Notes: generated by a model not told the origin, from the sequence alone. A DNA stretch of 64,000 nucleotides from Phytohabitans houttuyneae (GCF_011764425.1 NZ_BLPF01000002.1:1116997-1180996), one strand, 5' to 3'; positions 44,687 to 53,274 are shown, counted from the stretch's first letter. Translations and numbers: made by a program.

Positions 44687-45328
44687 GGACAGGTACCGCT
44701 CGACCATGTCGCCGCACATGGTCCGGTAGTGGCCGCGGCGTGCGGGATCCAGCAGGTCACGACCGAAGATCGCGCCGAACGTGTGCCGGTTCGCCACGTG
44801 GAAGACGCAGAACGCGCTGATCATCATGTGCACGTCGACGGCGTCCACATCGGTGCGGAACAGTGCCTCGGCGCGACCGCGGCGCAGGATGCCGTCCAAC
44901 ATGGAGATGACCGGGCCGCTGAGGTCGACGAGCTTGACGAGCTCCTTGACGTGTTCGGCGTTGTGGATGTTTTCGATCGAGACCAGCCGGATGAACTCCG
45001 GGTGGGCGCCATGATGGTCGAACGTGACCTCCGCGACCCGCCGCAGCGCCGTGACCGGGTCGAGGTTGTCCACGCTGACCTCGCGCTCGGCCGCCCGGAT
45101 CCGGGCATAGGCCCGCTCGAGCACGGCGATGTAGAGCTGCTTCTTGCCGCCGAAGTGGTAGTAGATCATCCGCTTCGTGGTGCGGGTCAGTGCGGCGATC
45201 TCGTCCACGCGCGAGCCGTGGTAGCCGTGTGCGGCGAACTGCTCCGTGGCGACGTCGAGGATCTCGGCGCGGGTGCGCGCGCTGTCCCGAACCCGCCCGG
45301 CGGGTTCCGTGACCTGCGTACCGGCCAT
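44648..45328 (-). CDS. TetR-family regulator of the catabolic island
   Basis: A 226-residue regulator. The HTH is in SRVDEIAALTRTTKRMIYYHF, with FGGKKQLYIAVLERAY after it. The C-terminal domain (FRTDVDAVDVHMMISAFCVFHVANRHTFG) is of the TetR_C type seen in regulators of degradation pathways. ATG 45328 is preceded by GGAGG; a longer in-frame start at 45394 lacks one. An AACGTAC motif shared with other promoters of the island lies 80 bp upstream, so it may be autoregulated or be part of an IclR regulon. Confidence 0.9.
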   Translation of the reverse strand: MAGTQVTEPAGRVRDSARTRAEILDVATEQFAAHGYHGSRVDEIAALTRTTKRMIYYHFGGKKQLYIAVLERAYARIRAAEREVSVDNLDPVTALRRVAEVTFDHHGAHPEFIRLVSIENIHNAEHVKELVKLVDLSGPVISMLDGILRRGRAEALFRTDVDAVDVHMMISAFCVFHVANRHTFGAIFGRDLLDPARRGHYRTMCGDMVERYLSLAAGEVDGRAGA

Positions 45329-45407
45329 CAGTCCTCCGATGTCGACAGGGTGCGGCGGCACCGAGCTTGCCACGGCTCTTGACTTTCGCACCACCGAGTG
45401 ACTAACT

Positions 45408-45414
45408 AACGTAC
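45408..45414 (-). promoter_or_regulatory. GTACGTT motif upstream of the TetR gene
   Basis: On the coding strand of the TetR gene this reads GGTACGTTAGTTAG. The + strand extension AACGTACCAGTTCGT matches AACGTACTAGATAGT before the 900-residue fusion gene at 12 of 15 positions. Confidence 0.4.
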
Positions 45415-45473
45415 CAGTTCGTATAACAACGGTCGCGAGGTGACTGACCGTGTGTGCGGCGAAGATAGCTGCG

Positions 45474-46298
45474 TCAGCCGGCGCCGAACGGATGGGCGAA
45501 GCCCCGTTCGGACATCTGCTGCGCCATCTGCTTGAGGTCGGCGGCGAAGTCGGCGACCCGGTTTTCGGTGAAGCGGATGGTCGGCCCGCTCAGTCCGAGC
45601 GCGGCGATGACCTGTCCGGAGCCACCCAGAATCGGGGCGGCGACCGCGGACAGCCCGTCCTCCCGCTCGCCGTGGCTCTCGGCGTACCCGCGCACCGCCG
45701 CCTCGTCGATCCACTCCCGCAGCCGCCGGACGTGCTTCGGGCCGTAGGGGGAGCTTCGGGCGATGCGCTCCAGCAGGGCCGGGCTGGCGTCGCGCAGCAG
45801 GACCTTCGCCGACGCGCCGGCCCACATCGGCAGCTCGTCGCCGACGTGCACGACGTGGCGCAGCGGCTGCGGCCCTTCCTGCTGGGCGATGCAGACCCGG
45901 TAGATGTCGCGGGCGACGTACACGTTGACGGTCTCGCGCTGGCGCGCGGCCAACTCGCGCATGCTGCGCTGCGTGTCCGGCGGCAGCTCCCAGGTGCGTT
46001 GCACGAGGTGTGCCCACCGCCAGAGTCCCGGCCCGGCCATGTATCCACCGGCGGTGGCCCAGAGCAGGCCGCTCTGCTCCAGCGTGGAGACCATGCGCAG
46101 CACCGTCGTCTTGGCCAGGCCGGTCGCGTCGACGATCTCCCGGACCGTGATGGCCGGCCGATCCTCGGTCAGCAGCGCGAGGATGTCGAGGGCGCGCTGG
46201 ACGCTGCGCACGCCCTGGGCGTCACCGGCCTCCGCCGGCTGCTCCGCCGGAGCACCTCCCTTGATGGGCGCCTCCACGCTCCCCACTCTCCTCGCCAC
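45474..46298 (-). CDS. IclR-family regulator of the catabolic island
   Basis: A 274-residue regulator. The winged helix covers SVQRALDILALLTEDRPAITVREIVDATGLAKTTVLRMVSTLEQSG (about residues 32-77). The effector domain has VYVARDIYRVCIAQQEGPQ, GASAKVLLRDASP, YAESHGEREDGLSAVAAPI and GLSGPTIRF. IclR proteins commonly control aromatic and hydroaromatic catabolism (PcaR, PobR). It is divergent from the TRAP operon, whose promoter carries the element shared with the aldehyde dehydrogenase operon, and is the best candidate to bind it. Confidence 0.92.
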   Translation of the reverse strand: MARRVGSVEAPIKGGAPAEQPAEAGDAQGVRSVQRALDILALLTEDRPAITVREIVDATGLAKTTVLRMVSTLEQSGLLWATAGGYMAGPGLWRWAHLVQRTWELPPDTQRSMRELAARQRETVNVYVARDIYRVCIAQQEGPQPLRHVVHVGDELPMWAGASAKVLLRDASPALLERIARSSPYGPKHVRRLREWIDEAAVRGYAESHGEREDGLSAVAAPILGGSGQVIAALGLSGPTIRFTENRVADFAADLKQMAQQMSERGFAHPFGAG

Positions 46299-46398
46299 GT
46301 AGTGGACCTGGCCCGGCGAACCATCGAATCACGCAGCACCGAGTTTCCCCTACGCGGCCTCCCGTTTCACACATCCGTAACGGTCCGGACTCGGAGTC

Positions 46399-46469
46399 TT
46401 GCCAGAAGCGGCGGGCGCCCGTACGTTAGCACGCAGTCCACTAGATGGCCCAATAGGTCCGGCTAGTGG
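46399..46469 (+). promoter_or_regulatory. Promoter and operator of the TRAP-aroE operon
   Basis: TTGCCA (46399-46404), 17 nt, TACGTT (46422-46427), then AGCACGCAGTCC to 46439. This copies the promoter at 37596-37635. Downstream lies an inverted repeat CCACTAG (46438-46444) / CTAGTGG (46463-46469) that could bind a dimeric regulator in the leader. Confidence 0.65.
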
Positions 46470-46589
46470 TCCACCTCGGAAAGGGGTGCCCGTGCGAGAA
46501 GCGGTCCTCAGAGCGAGGCCCATCGTGACGACGTCCGTCCTGCGCCGGCGCTGGCCGGCGCGGCCGTCCTGTGTGGGGAGTGACGGTCG

Positions 46590-47150
46590 ATGACCGCCGA
46601 GCGGCTGGAGGAGCACGGCGCCGCGGCGGACGCCGCCGAGCTCGTGCCCCAACCGCGCGAGCCGAAGGTCCTGCGCGCCTGGGCGGCGGTGGAGATGGCG
46701 ATCGCCTGCGCGGCCGTCGTCGCCATCCTCGTCGCGGTGCTGTGGCAGGTGCTCAGCAGGTACGTGCCGGCCCTCAACTGGCCGGAGGTCGGGGAGATAG
46801 CGAGCTACTCGCTGATCATCCTGACGTTCATCATGATCGGGTACCTGATCGGCAACAACGGCCACATCACCATCCAGATCGTCGACTACATCGCCAAGGG
46901 CCGGGCCCTCGTGGTCGTCAAGGCCGTCTCCGCGGCGTGCACTGCGGTGATCTGTGCGCTGTTCGCGTGGGAGGCCTACGAGCTGATCCTCGCCTACCCC
47001 AACCGGCGCACCGCCGCGCTCGGCATCCCCGTCTGGGTGCTGTACGCGTTTCCGCTCGTCGGCTTCCTCTCCGGCACCGTGCGGGCGGTCGTGCGCATCT
47101 TCCTGGCCAACCAGCCGGATCCCGTCTTCGACGCGGCGGAGACACGATGA
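46590..47150 (+). CDS. TRAP transporter small permease (DctQ type)
   Basis: A 186-residue membrane subunit with four helices (MAIACAAVVAILVAVLWQVL, IASYSLIILTFIMIGYLIG, VVVKAVSAACTAVICALFAW, GIPVWVLYAFPLVGFLSG). The WQVLSRYVPALNWPEVGEIA segment matches the W-x-x-SR-Y...W-xxE-E signature of DctQ. It pairs with the large permease, whose ATG overlaps its stop. TRAP systems import organic acids with a sodium gradient; here the candidate substrates are quinate, shikimate or related acids. Confidence 0.9.
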   Translation: MTAERLEEHGAAADAAELVPQPREPKVLRAWAAVEMAIACAAVVAILVAVLWQVLSRYVPALNWPEVGEIASYSLIILTFIMIGYLIGNNGHITIQIVDYIAKGRALVVVKAVSAACTAVICALFAWEAYELILAYPNRRTAALGIPVWVLYAFPLVGFLSGTVRAVVRIFLANQPDPVFDAAETR

Positions 47151-48427
47151 TCCTCGAGCTCTGGATGGTCGGCGTCGTCATCACGCTGCTGCTGCTCGCC
47201 CGGGTCCCCGTCGGGCTCGCCTTCATCGGCCCCAGCTTGTGGTACACGCTGGCCGACGGAAACTCCAGCGGCTTCGCGCTGAAGACCACCTTCGACGGCC
47301 TCAACAGCTTTCCGCTGCTGGCGGTGCCGCTGTTCATCCTCGTCGGCGTGCTGGCCAACCGGCTCGGCGTCGCCGACCGGCTCTACGAGTTCTGCCTGGC
47401 GGCGCTCGCCCGGGTGCGGGGCAACCTGGCGTACGTCAACATCGGCACCGCCGTGGGCTTCTCGTGGATGAGCGGCTCCGCGCTTGCCGACGTGGCGGGA
47501 CTGGGCAAAATCGAGGTCCCGCACATGGTCAAGGCGGGCTACCCGTACCGGTTCGCGGCCGGCCTGTCGGCGTCGTCGGCGCTGATCAGCCCGGTCATGC
47601 CGCCGAGCATCCCGGCCGTCATCTACGCCGCGACGGCCGCGGTGTCCACCGGCGCGCTCTTCGCCGCATCGGTCGTCCCCGCCTTGCTCATGGCGGTCGG
47701 CCTCTGCGTGTACGTGTTCGTATGGACCGCTCGCCGTCCGGACCTCGCCTCGGTGCCGTTCGACGTCCGGCGGCTGCGCAGCGCGGCGATCGGCACCATC
47801 GGTCCCGCCTTCGTCCCGATCATCCTGCTCGGTGGCATCCTGTCCGGCACGTTCACGCCGACCGAGGCGGCGTCGGTGGCGGTGCTCCTGATGGTCGTGC
47901 TCGGCCTGCTCTACCGCACACTGACGCTCAGGGTGCTGCTGCAGTCCCTGCGCGAGACGGCCGCCATCACCGGCGGCATCGGCCTGATCCTTGGTTCGGC
48001 CGCACTGCTGGGCCTGATCCTGACCCGTGCCCACGTGTCGCAGGACGTGGCCGAACTGGTGACGGCGGTGTCGGACGAGCCGTGGGTCTTCATGCTCATG
48101 GTCAACATCGTCATGCTCATCCTCGGCACGGTGGTCGACGCGACGGCCGCCATCCTCGTGACCGTGCCGGTGCTGCTGCCGATCGCCGTCAACCTCGGTG
48201 TCGACCCGGTCTACTTCGGCGTGGTGATAATCATCAACCTGATGATCGGTCTGCTGACGCCACCCGTCGGGAGCGTCCTGTTCGTCACCGCGTCGGTAAC
48301 GGGGCGGCCGGTCGAAGAGGTGTTCCGCGGGGTCACTCCGTTCCTGATCCCGCTCGTCGCCGTCCTCGCGCTCATCTCCGCCTTCCCGGCCATCTCACTG
48401 TGGCTTCCCGGCGTGCTCGGGTTCTGA
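47147..48427 (+). CDS. TRAP transporter large permease (DctM type)
   Basis: A 426-residue membrane protein with about twelve helices. The family motifs are RVPVGLAFIGPSL near the start, FPLLAVPLFILVGVLANRLG, GFSWMSGSALADVAGLGKIEVP, ASSALISPVMPPSIPAVIYA and the symmetrical LLTPPVGSVLFVTASVTG. It forms the transport channel with the coupled DctQ subunit. The binding-protein gene follows after 67 bp, completing the system. Confidence 0.94.
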   Translation: MILELWMVGVVITLLLLARVPVGLAFIGPSLWYTLADGNSSGFALKTTFDGLNSFPLLAVPLFILVGVLANRLGVADRLYEFCLAALARVRGNLAYVNIGTAVGFSWMSGSALADVAGLGKIEVPHMVKAGYPYRFAAGLSASSALISPVMPPSIPAVIYAATAAVSTGALFAASVVPALLMAVGLCVYVFVWTARRPDLASVPFDVRRLRSAAIGTIGPAFVPIILLGGILSGTFTPTEAASVAVLLMVVLGLLYRTLTLRVLLQSLRETAAITGGIGLILGSAALLGLILTRAHVSQDVAELVTAVSDEPWVFMLMVNIVMLILGTVVDATAAILVTVPVLLPIAVNLGVDPVYFGVVIIINLMIGLLTPPVGSVLFVTASVTGRPVEEVFRGVTPFLIPLVAVLALISAFPAISLWLPGVLGF

Positions 48428-48494
48428 TCCCGCCGGTTTCCCCAAAGCCCTGCGGAACAACGCCATCCCTAACCTGAGAGGACAGGGAGTCCCG

Positions 48495-49529
48495 ATGTAC
48501 CCACATTCCGCCGGCTGGCGCCGGCTCGCCGCCCTCGTCGCCGCAACGTTGCCGCTCGTCCTCGCCGCCGGTTGCTCCACACAGGACAACGCACCCACCG
48601 AGGCCGGTGAAAACCCGCGCCTGACCCTGAAGATCGGCAGCTCCCAGCCCGAGACGCAGCCGAACTTCTACTGTGGAATGAAGCTGCTCAAGGAGCGGGT
48701 CGAGGGGCAGAACCTCAACCTCACCCTGGACCTGTTCCCCAACAGCCAGCTCGGCCCCGACGCCGAACGCTTCGCCAGCGTGCAGGTCGGCGACATCGAC
48801 ATCGACCTGCAGGGCGGGTCGGCGATGTCCACCGCCTTCCCGAAGATCGGCGTGCTGGACGCGGCGTACGTCTTCAACGACGTCGACCACTTCTTCAAAT
48901 GGGTCGACCAGAACGGCCAGCAGTTCTTCACGGAGTTCAACGCGGCGACCGACACGACAATCGTGGACGCCTGGTACTTCGGGATGCGCACCTTCACGGC
49001 GACCAAACCGATCCGCAAGCCCGAAGACCTCGGCGGTATGAAGATCCGATTCCCGAACACGCCCCAGTTCCTGGCCAACGCCAAGGCACTTGGCGCCAAC
49101 GCGGTCGCGATCGCGGTGGAGGAGCTCTACCTGGCGTTGCAGCAGGGCGTCGCACAGGGCCAGGAAAACCCGGTCGTGGCCACGCACGCGCAGAAGTTCG
49201 ACGAGATCCTGAAGGTCGCCAGCCTGACCAACCACCAGGTTGGTACGCACTACGTCGTCATGTCCGACAAGACGCTGGACAAGATGAGCCAGCCGCAGAA
49301 GGACGCGTTGTTCAAGGCGGTCCGCGACATCCGCGCCGAAAACCGCAAGTGCGTCGACGAGGAGACCGAGAAGGTGCTCAGCGGCTGGCGCGGCGAGTCC
49401 GGTCGCACGGTGGTGGAGATCGACCAGGTCGACCGGCAGGCGTTCATCACCAAGGCCGAGGCGTACTTCAACACGTACTTCAAGGGCGCCGACCTGGAGC
49501 TGTACAAGAGCGTCCGGGCCTCCGCCTGA
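48495..49529 (+). CDS. TRAP transporter substrate-binding lipoprotein (DctP type)
   Basis: A 344-residue extracytoplasmic binding protein. The signal ends in the lipobox LAAGC, fitting lipid anchoring in a Gram-positive. The DctP fold is shown by LTLKIGSSQPETQPN, LDLFPNSQLGPDAE, the ligand-binding arginine region GGMKIRFPNTPQF and VEELYLALQQGVAQGQENPV. That arginine normally clamps a carboxylate, consistent with an organic acid such as quinate or shikimate. The ligand is inferred from neighbours only. Confidence 0.93.
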   Translation: MYPHSAGWRRLAALVAATLPLVLAAGCSTQDNAPTEAGENPRLTLKIGSSQPETQPNFYCGMKLLKERVEGQNLNLTLDLFPNSQLGPDAERFASVQVGDIDIDLQGGSAMSTAFPKIGVLDAAYVFNDVDHFFKWVDQNGQQFFTEFNAATDTTIVDAWYFGMRTFTATKPIRKPEDLGGMKIRFPNTPQFLANAKALGANAVAIAVEELYLALQQGVAQGQENPVVATHAQKFDEILKVASLTNHQVGTHYVVMSDKTLDKMSQPQKDALFKAVRDIRAENRKCVDEETEKVLSGWRGESGRTVVEIDQVDRQAFITKAEAYFNTYFKGADLELYKSVRASA

Positions 49530-49610
49530 CCCTGTCGAGCGTCCGTGTGGAGGGCCGGCCCATCCGGCCTTCCGCACGGCGTCCCGACGACCCGACCGGG
49601 AGAGGTGTTC

Positions 49611-50465
49611 ATGGTCCTGATCGGACTGGTCGGTGAAGGCATCCAACGATCGCACGCACCCCTGCTGCACCAGGCGGAAGCCGACCGGCAAGGGATCCGG
49701 CTGCACTACACGACCATCGACTCCGCCGAGCACGGCCTGGCCGCGGGCGACCTTCCGCAGCTGCTGCGCTGGGCCCGCACGCTCGGGTACCGGGGGCTGA
49801 ACGTCACGCATCCGTTCAAGCAGGACGTCGTGCGCCACCTCGACGAACTGTCCCGCGAGGCGGCGGTGCTCGGTGCGGTCAACACCGTCGTGTTCGACGA
49901 CGGCGTGACCCGCGGCTACAACACGGACGCGCCCGGGTTCGCGCGCAGCTTCGCCAGCGACTTCCACGACGCGCGGCGGGACGGCGTGGTGCAGCTCGGT
50001 GCGGGCGGCGCCGGCAGTGCGGTGGCGCACGCGTTGCTCTCGCTCGGCGTCCGGCACCTCACGATCGTGGACGTCGAACGCGCGAAGGCGGCGCGGCTGG
50101 CCCGCGCGCTGGCGGCGGAGTTCGGCGCGGACCGCGTCACCGTCAGTGCGCCGGACGAGCTGGCCGCGGTGCTGGCGCGGGCGGACGGCGTCGTCAACAC
50201 CACGCCGATCGGGATGGCCCACCACCCCGGCTCACCGGTGCCGGAGTCGCAGCTGCGCGAGGACCTGTGGGTCGCCGACATCGTGTACCGGCCGTTCGAC
50301 ACCGCCCTGCTGCGCGCCGCCCGCGCGGTCGGTGCACCGACGCTGCACGGCGGCGGCATGAACGCCTACCAGGCGGCCGTGGCTTTCGAGTACTTCACCG
50401 GCCGGCCCGCGGACGCCGACGCGATGCGCGCCCACTCGGCGGAGCTGCTGAGCTCAGGTCGTTGA
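49611..50465 (+). CDS. Shikimate/quinate dehydrogenase (AroE family)
   Basis: A 284-residue AroE-fold enzyme. The substrate domain has GEGIQRSHAPLLHQ, the catalytic lysine in LNVTHPFKQDV and the aspartate in RGYNTDAPGF. The cofactor site is QLGAGGAGSAVAHALLSLG, followed by IVDVERAKAA. An aspartate (IVDV) at the end of the second strand points to NAD rather than NADP, which suits a catabolic enzyme oxidising quinate or shikimate. ATG 49611 follows GGGAGAGG. It is the fourth gene of the TRAP operon and overlaps the convergent fusion gene by 12 bp. Confidence 0.9.
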   Translation: MVLIGLVGEGIQRSHAPLLHQAEADRQGIRLHYTTIDSAEHGLAAGDLPQLLRWARTLGYRGLNVTHPFKQDVVRHLDELSREAAVLGAVNTVVFDDGVTRGYNTDAPGFARSFASDFHDARRDGVVQLGAGGAGSAVAHALLSLGVRHLTIVDVERAKAARLARALAAEFGADRVTVSAPDELAAVLARADGVVNTTPIGMAHHPGSPVPESQLREDLWVADIVYRPFDTALLRAARAVGAPTLHGGGMNAYQAAVAFEYFTGRPADADAMRAHSAELLSSGR

Positions 50466-53156
50466 CCTGTCGAGGTGCTCGCGCGCGGCCGCGATCGACA
50501 TCCGCGCGTGCTCCTTCCCACCCACCTGCGCGACAAGCGTCGCGCGCGGGATCTCCAGCGCGTACGGCAGGCCGGGCGGCAGGGCCGCCAGGATGCCGTG
50601 CACGTCGATGCCTCCCTCACCCGGAAACAGCCGCTCGAACCGGGCGGTGTGGATGAGCCCCTCGTTCGTCGCGGGAACCCCGGGCGGCGCGTCGCAGACG
50701 TGCACGAAGTGGAACCAGTCGGCGGGCAGCTGTCGAAGGTCGGCCACGCTGGACCCGGAGCGGGCGAAGTGCAGCAGGTCGACGAGGATGCCGGCGTTGG
50801 GCTGGTCGGCGCCGCGCAGCACCCGTACCGCCTCGCGCAGGTCCGGTGTCTCCGTCCACGATGGAAACTCAAGGTCGACGGTGAGGCCGAGCGGACGGGC
50901 CAGCTCGCACAGCCGCGCGAACCGGTCGGTCTTGCGCGCGCGGTCGGGATCGGGCAGCTGCGTGATGACGTGGCGCGCGCCGAGCTCCGCGCCCGCCTCC
51001 AGAAACCGCACGAAGTCCTTCGGGTCCTCGTCCGGGCTGATGCGGGCCAGCTCCACGTCCAGTACCTCGATGCCGGTGGCGGCGAGGCGTACCTTCGTCG
51101 CGCGCATCAGCGCCGGATCGGTGGCCAGCGGATAGTGCGGCTCCTGCGGTGTCACCCGGGTCAGCCGCAGCCCGACGTACCGGTAGCCGCCGTCGGCCGC
51201 GGCCTCGACAAGCTCCGGCGGCGACAGGCTCAGGGCGGTCAGGTGGGCGAGTGAGTACTCGTGCCGCTTGTCGTCGCGCTGGGCCGGGCCGTCCCGCAGG
51301 GCGATCAGCCGGCGCTCCCGGTGCGCCGCCATCCGGACCGGGGCGCTGGACTCGCCGTACCCCGCGTACGCCTCGACGCGCTGGACCACGGCGAAGAAGA
51401 CCCGGGAGCCGAGCATCTCGGTGTAGAAGTGCAGGTACTCGCCGTGCTCGTCGCGGTCGTAGAGGATCGAGTGCTCCCGCAGGCGCGCCAGGAGGTCGCC
51501 CGGCAGATCCAGGCGGGCGTCGAGGTCGGCGTAGTAGTTGTCGGGAATCCTCAGCACCGGGGCGCCGAGCGCGCGGACCGCCTCGGCGCTGGCGATCGCG
51601 TCGTCCGTGGTGAACGCGACGTGTTGCGGGCTCGGGATGGCCGGCGCCCAGCCACCGCGCCGCAGCGGTGCCGTGCTGAGCGTGATCCGCACCCGGCCGC
51701 TCGGGTCGGCGGTGGCCCGGCTGCGGATCAGCCCGAAGGGCGCGGCTATCTCGGTGGTCCGGCTGGCGTGCAGGCCCAGCACCGCCCGGTAGAAGAGGGT
51801 GGACTCGTCGAAGTCGTCGACCGAGTCGGTCAGCGAGACGTGGTCGGTGTCGCTCAGGCGGCCCGCACCCTCGGCCACGTCGCCGGTGGGGTCGAAGTCC
51901 TGTAGCCAGTTTTCGCTCTCCGCCCCGGTGCGGACCAGGAAGACCGCGGTGCCGTCGGGCGCGGCGACGGAGGTGAGCTCGGCTTCGCCGGGCTGGCGGA
52001 GGCGCGGCAGCACCGGGGCGAGCAGCCGCTCGGCCCGGCGGGTCGACGCGGGCGGGTCCGCGCTCTCCACCGCGATTGCGCACACCGTCGCCGTGCCCGG
52101 CGTGACCGTCCTTTGTGGTGCGTAGTTGAGCAGGAGCCGGGCCTTGCCCTGTTCCCACAGCTGGACCGGCTTGGAACGGTGCTGGCCGGTGTGCGCGAAG
52201 CCGAGCGCGGTCAGCGTGCGGGCCACGACCGGGCCGGACACGGCGTCGACCGCGACCTCCGTGAAGACGTGTCCACCGAGCGCCGGCGCCGGCGGCAGCC
52301 CGCCGAGCCTGAGCCGCTCCCGCGCGACCGGTGCGGCGCCCGCGCCGGCCGCCTCCAGCAGGGCCAGCAGTGAACGCATGCCGTCGATCGCGGCGTAGCG
52401 CGGGTCGGCCTGCCGGTAGACGTCGTTGAAGACCTCCAGCGACAGCGGCCCGTCGTACCCGGTGGCCAGCACGTGGCCCAGGAAGCCGGTGAGGTCGAAC
52501 GAGCCGAGCCCGGGAAACAGCCGGTGGTGGCGGCTCCACTCGACCACGTCCATGTTCAGTCGCGGGGCGTCCGCGAGCTGCAGGTGGAACACCTTGGCGC
52601 CGGGAATGACCCTGATGGCCGCCGGGTCGTCGCGGCGCGAGAGCACGTGGAAGCTGTCCAGGCAGAGGCCCAGGGCCGGGTGGTCGGCGCGCCGGACGAT
52701 CCGCCACGCGTGCGCGTAGGTGTTCACGAACCGGCCCCAGGCGAGCGGCTCGTACGCGATCCGCAGGCCGCGCTCCTGGGCCTTGCCGGCCAGGGCGTGC
52801 AGCTGCTCGGCGGCGAGGTCGTCGTCGTCGACGGCGTCGGGGGAGACGGAGGAGCAGACCAGCAGGGTGCCGGCACCCAACTGCTCGAGGATGTCGAAGG
52901 TCCGCTCGGCCCGGCGGAGGTTGGCCGCGAGGACGTCGGGCGCGACCGCCTCGAAGTCGCGGAACGGCTGGTACAGGTCGATCGTCAGCCCGCGCCGGGC
53001 GCACTCCTGGCGCACCCGGCGTGGTGACCACGGCGACGCGACGAGGTCGCTGGCGAACAGCTCGACGCCCTGGAAGCGCGCTGCGGCGGCGGCCGACAGC
53101 TTGTCCTCCAACGTGCCGGACAGGCAGACGGTGGCGATGGAGAGCCGGTAGTCCAT
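50454..53156 (-). CDS. Three-part fusion: 3-dehydroshikimate-dehydratase-like barrel, HPPD-like module, second TIM barrel
   Basis: A 900-residue protein. Residues about 1-275 match the QuiC1-type 3-dehydroshikimate dehydratase barrel. Its four metal ligands fit E136 (AYEPLAW), D167 (CLDSFHV), Q193 (FHLQLAD) and E241 (LSLEVFND). Residues about 290-620 are two VOC modules like 4-hydroxyphenylpyruvate dioxygenase (SDTDHVSLTDSVDDF, SPQHVAFTTDD). The usual glutamate ligand of FFEVVQR is alanine (RVFFAVVQR), so iron dioxygenase activity is doubtful. Residues about 635-900 form another sugar-isomerase barrel with potential ligands in VDLEFPSW, ILVDLLHF, FHFVHVCDAP and YALEIPRA. Known relatives stop after the second part. 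Predicted product: protocatechuate from 3-dehydroshikimate. Confidence 0.9.
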   Translation of the reverse strand: MDYRLSIATVCLSGTLEDKLSAAAAARFQGVELFASDLVASPWSPRRVRQECARRGLTIDLYQPFRDFEAVAPDVLAANLRRAERTFDILEQLGAGTLLVCSSVSPDAVDDDDLAAEQLHALAGKAQERGLRIAYEPLAWGRFVNTYAHAWRIVRRADHPALGLCLDSFHVLSRRDDPAAIRVIPGAKVFHLQLADAPRLNMDVVEWSRHHRLFPGLGSFDLTGFLGHVLATGYDGPLSLEVFNDVYRQADPRYAAIDGMRSLLALLEAAGAGAAPVARERLRLGGLPPAPALGGHVFTEVAVDAVSGPVVARTLTALGFAHTGQHRSKPVQLWEQGKARLLLNYAPQRTVTPGTATVCAIAVESADPPASTRRAERLLAPVLPRLRQPGEAELTSVAAPDGTAVFLVRTGAESENWLQDFDPTGDVAEGAGRLSDTDHVSLTDSVDDFDESTLFYRAVLGLHASRTTEIAAPFGLIRSRATADPSGRVRITLSTAPLRRGGWAPAIPSPQHVAFTTDDAIASAEAVRALGAPVLRIPDNYYADLDARLDLPGDLLARLREHSILYDRDEHGEYLHFYTEMLGSRVFFAVVQRVEAYAGYGESSAPVRMAAHRERRLIALRDGPAQRDDKRHEYSLAHLTALSLSPPELVEAAADGGYRYVGLRLTRVTPQEPHYPLATDPALMRATKVRLAATGIEVLDVELARISPDEDPKDFVRFLEAGAELGARHVITQLPDPDRARKTDRFARLCELARPLGLTVDLEFPSWTETPDLREAVRVLRGADQPNAGILVDLLHFARSGSSVADLRQLPADWFHFVHVCDAPPGVPATNEGLIHTARFERLFPGEGGIDVHGILAALPPGLPYALEIPRATLVAQVGGKEHARMSIAAAREHLDRSTT

Positions 53157-53174
53157 CGGACACCTCCGCGAGTG

Positions 53175-53181
53175 AACGTAC
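53175..53181 (-). promoter_or_regulatory. GTACGTT motif in the promoter of the fusion gene
   Basis: On the coding strand TAGTACGTTCACTCG lies 20-30 bp before the ATG, with a TATAAG box a little upstream. The heptamer recurs in all four other promoters or leaders of the catabolic island's main units that I compared. Confidence 0.4.
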
Positions 53182-53274
53182 TAGATAGTTACTTATACGC
53201 CGACAGGCCCGCCAATGGAAGCCTTCAGGTCCGTCTGGCGGACCTCGGTGGCCGTTGGCTGATACCCCCGTCGG

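Noticed and set aside
50454-53156. Possibility that the three-part fusion is two genes joined by a sequence error
   Set aside because: The frame is open throughout, and no ribosome site or start with a natural N-terminus is visible near the third part. The errors seen elsewhere here break frames rather than join them.
50869-53163. Second long frame inside the 900-residue fusion gene
   Set aside because: Shadow of the real frame; no motifs, extreme Arg/Gly/Ala content.
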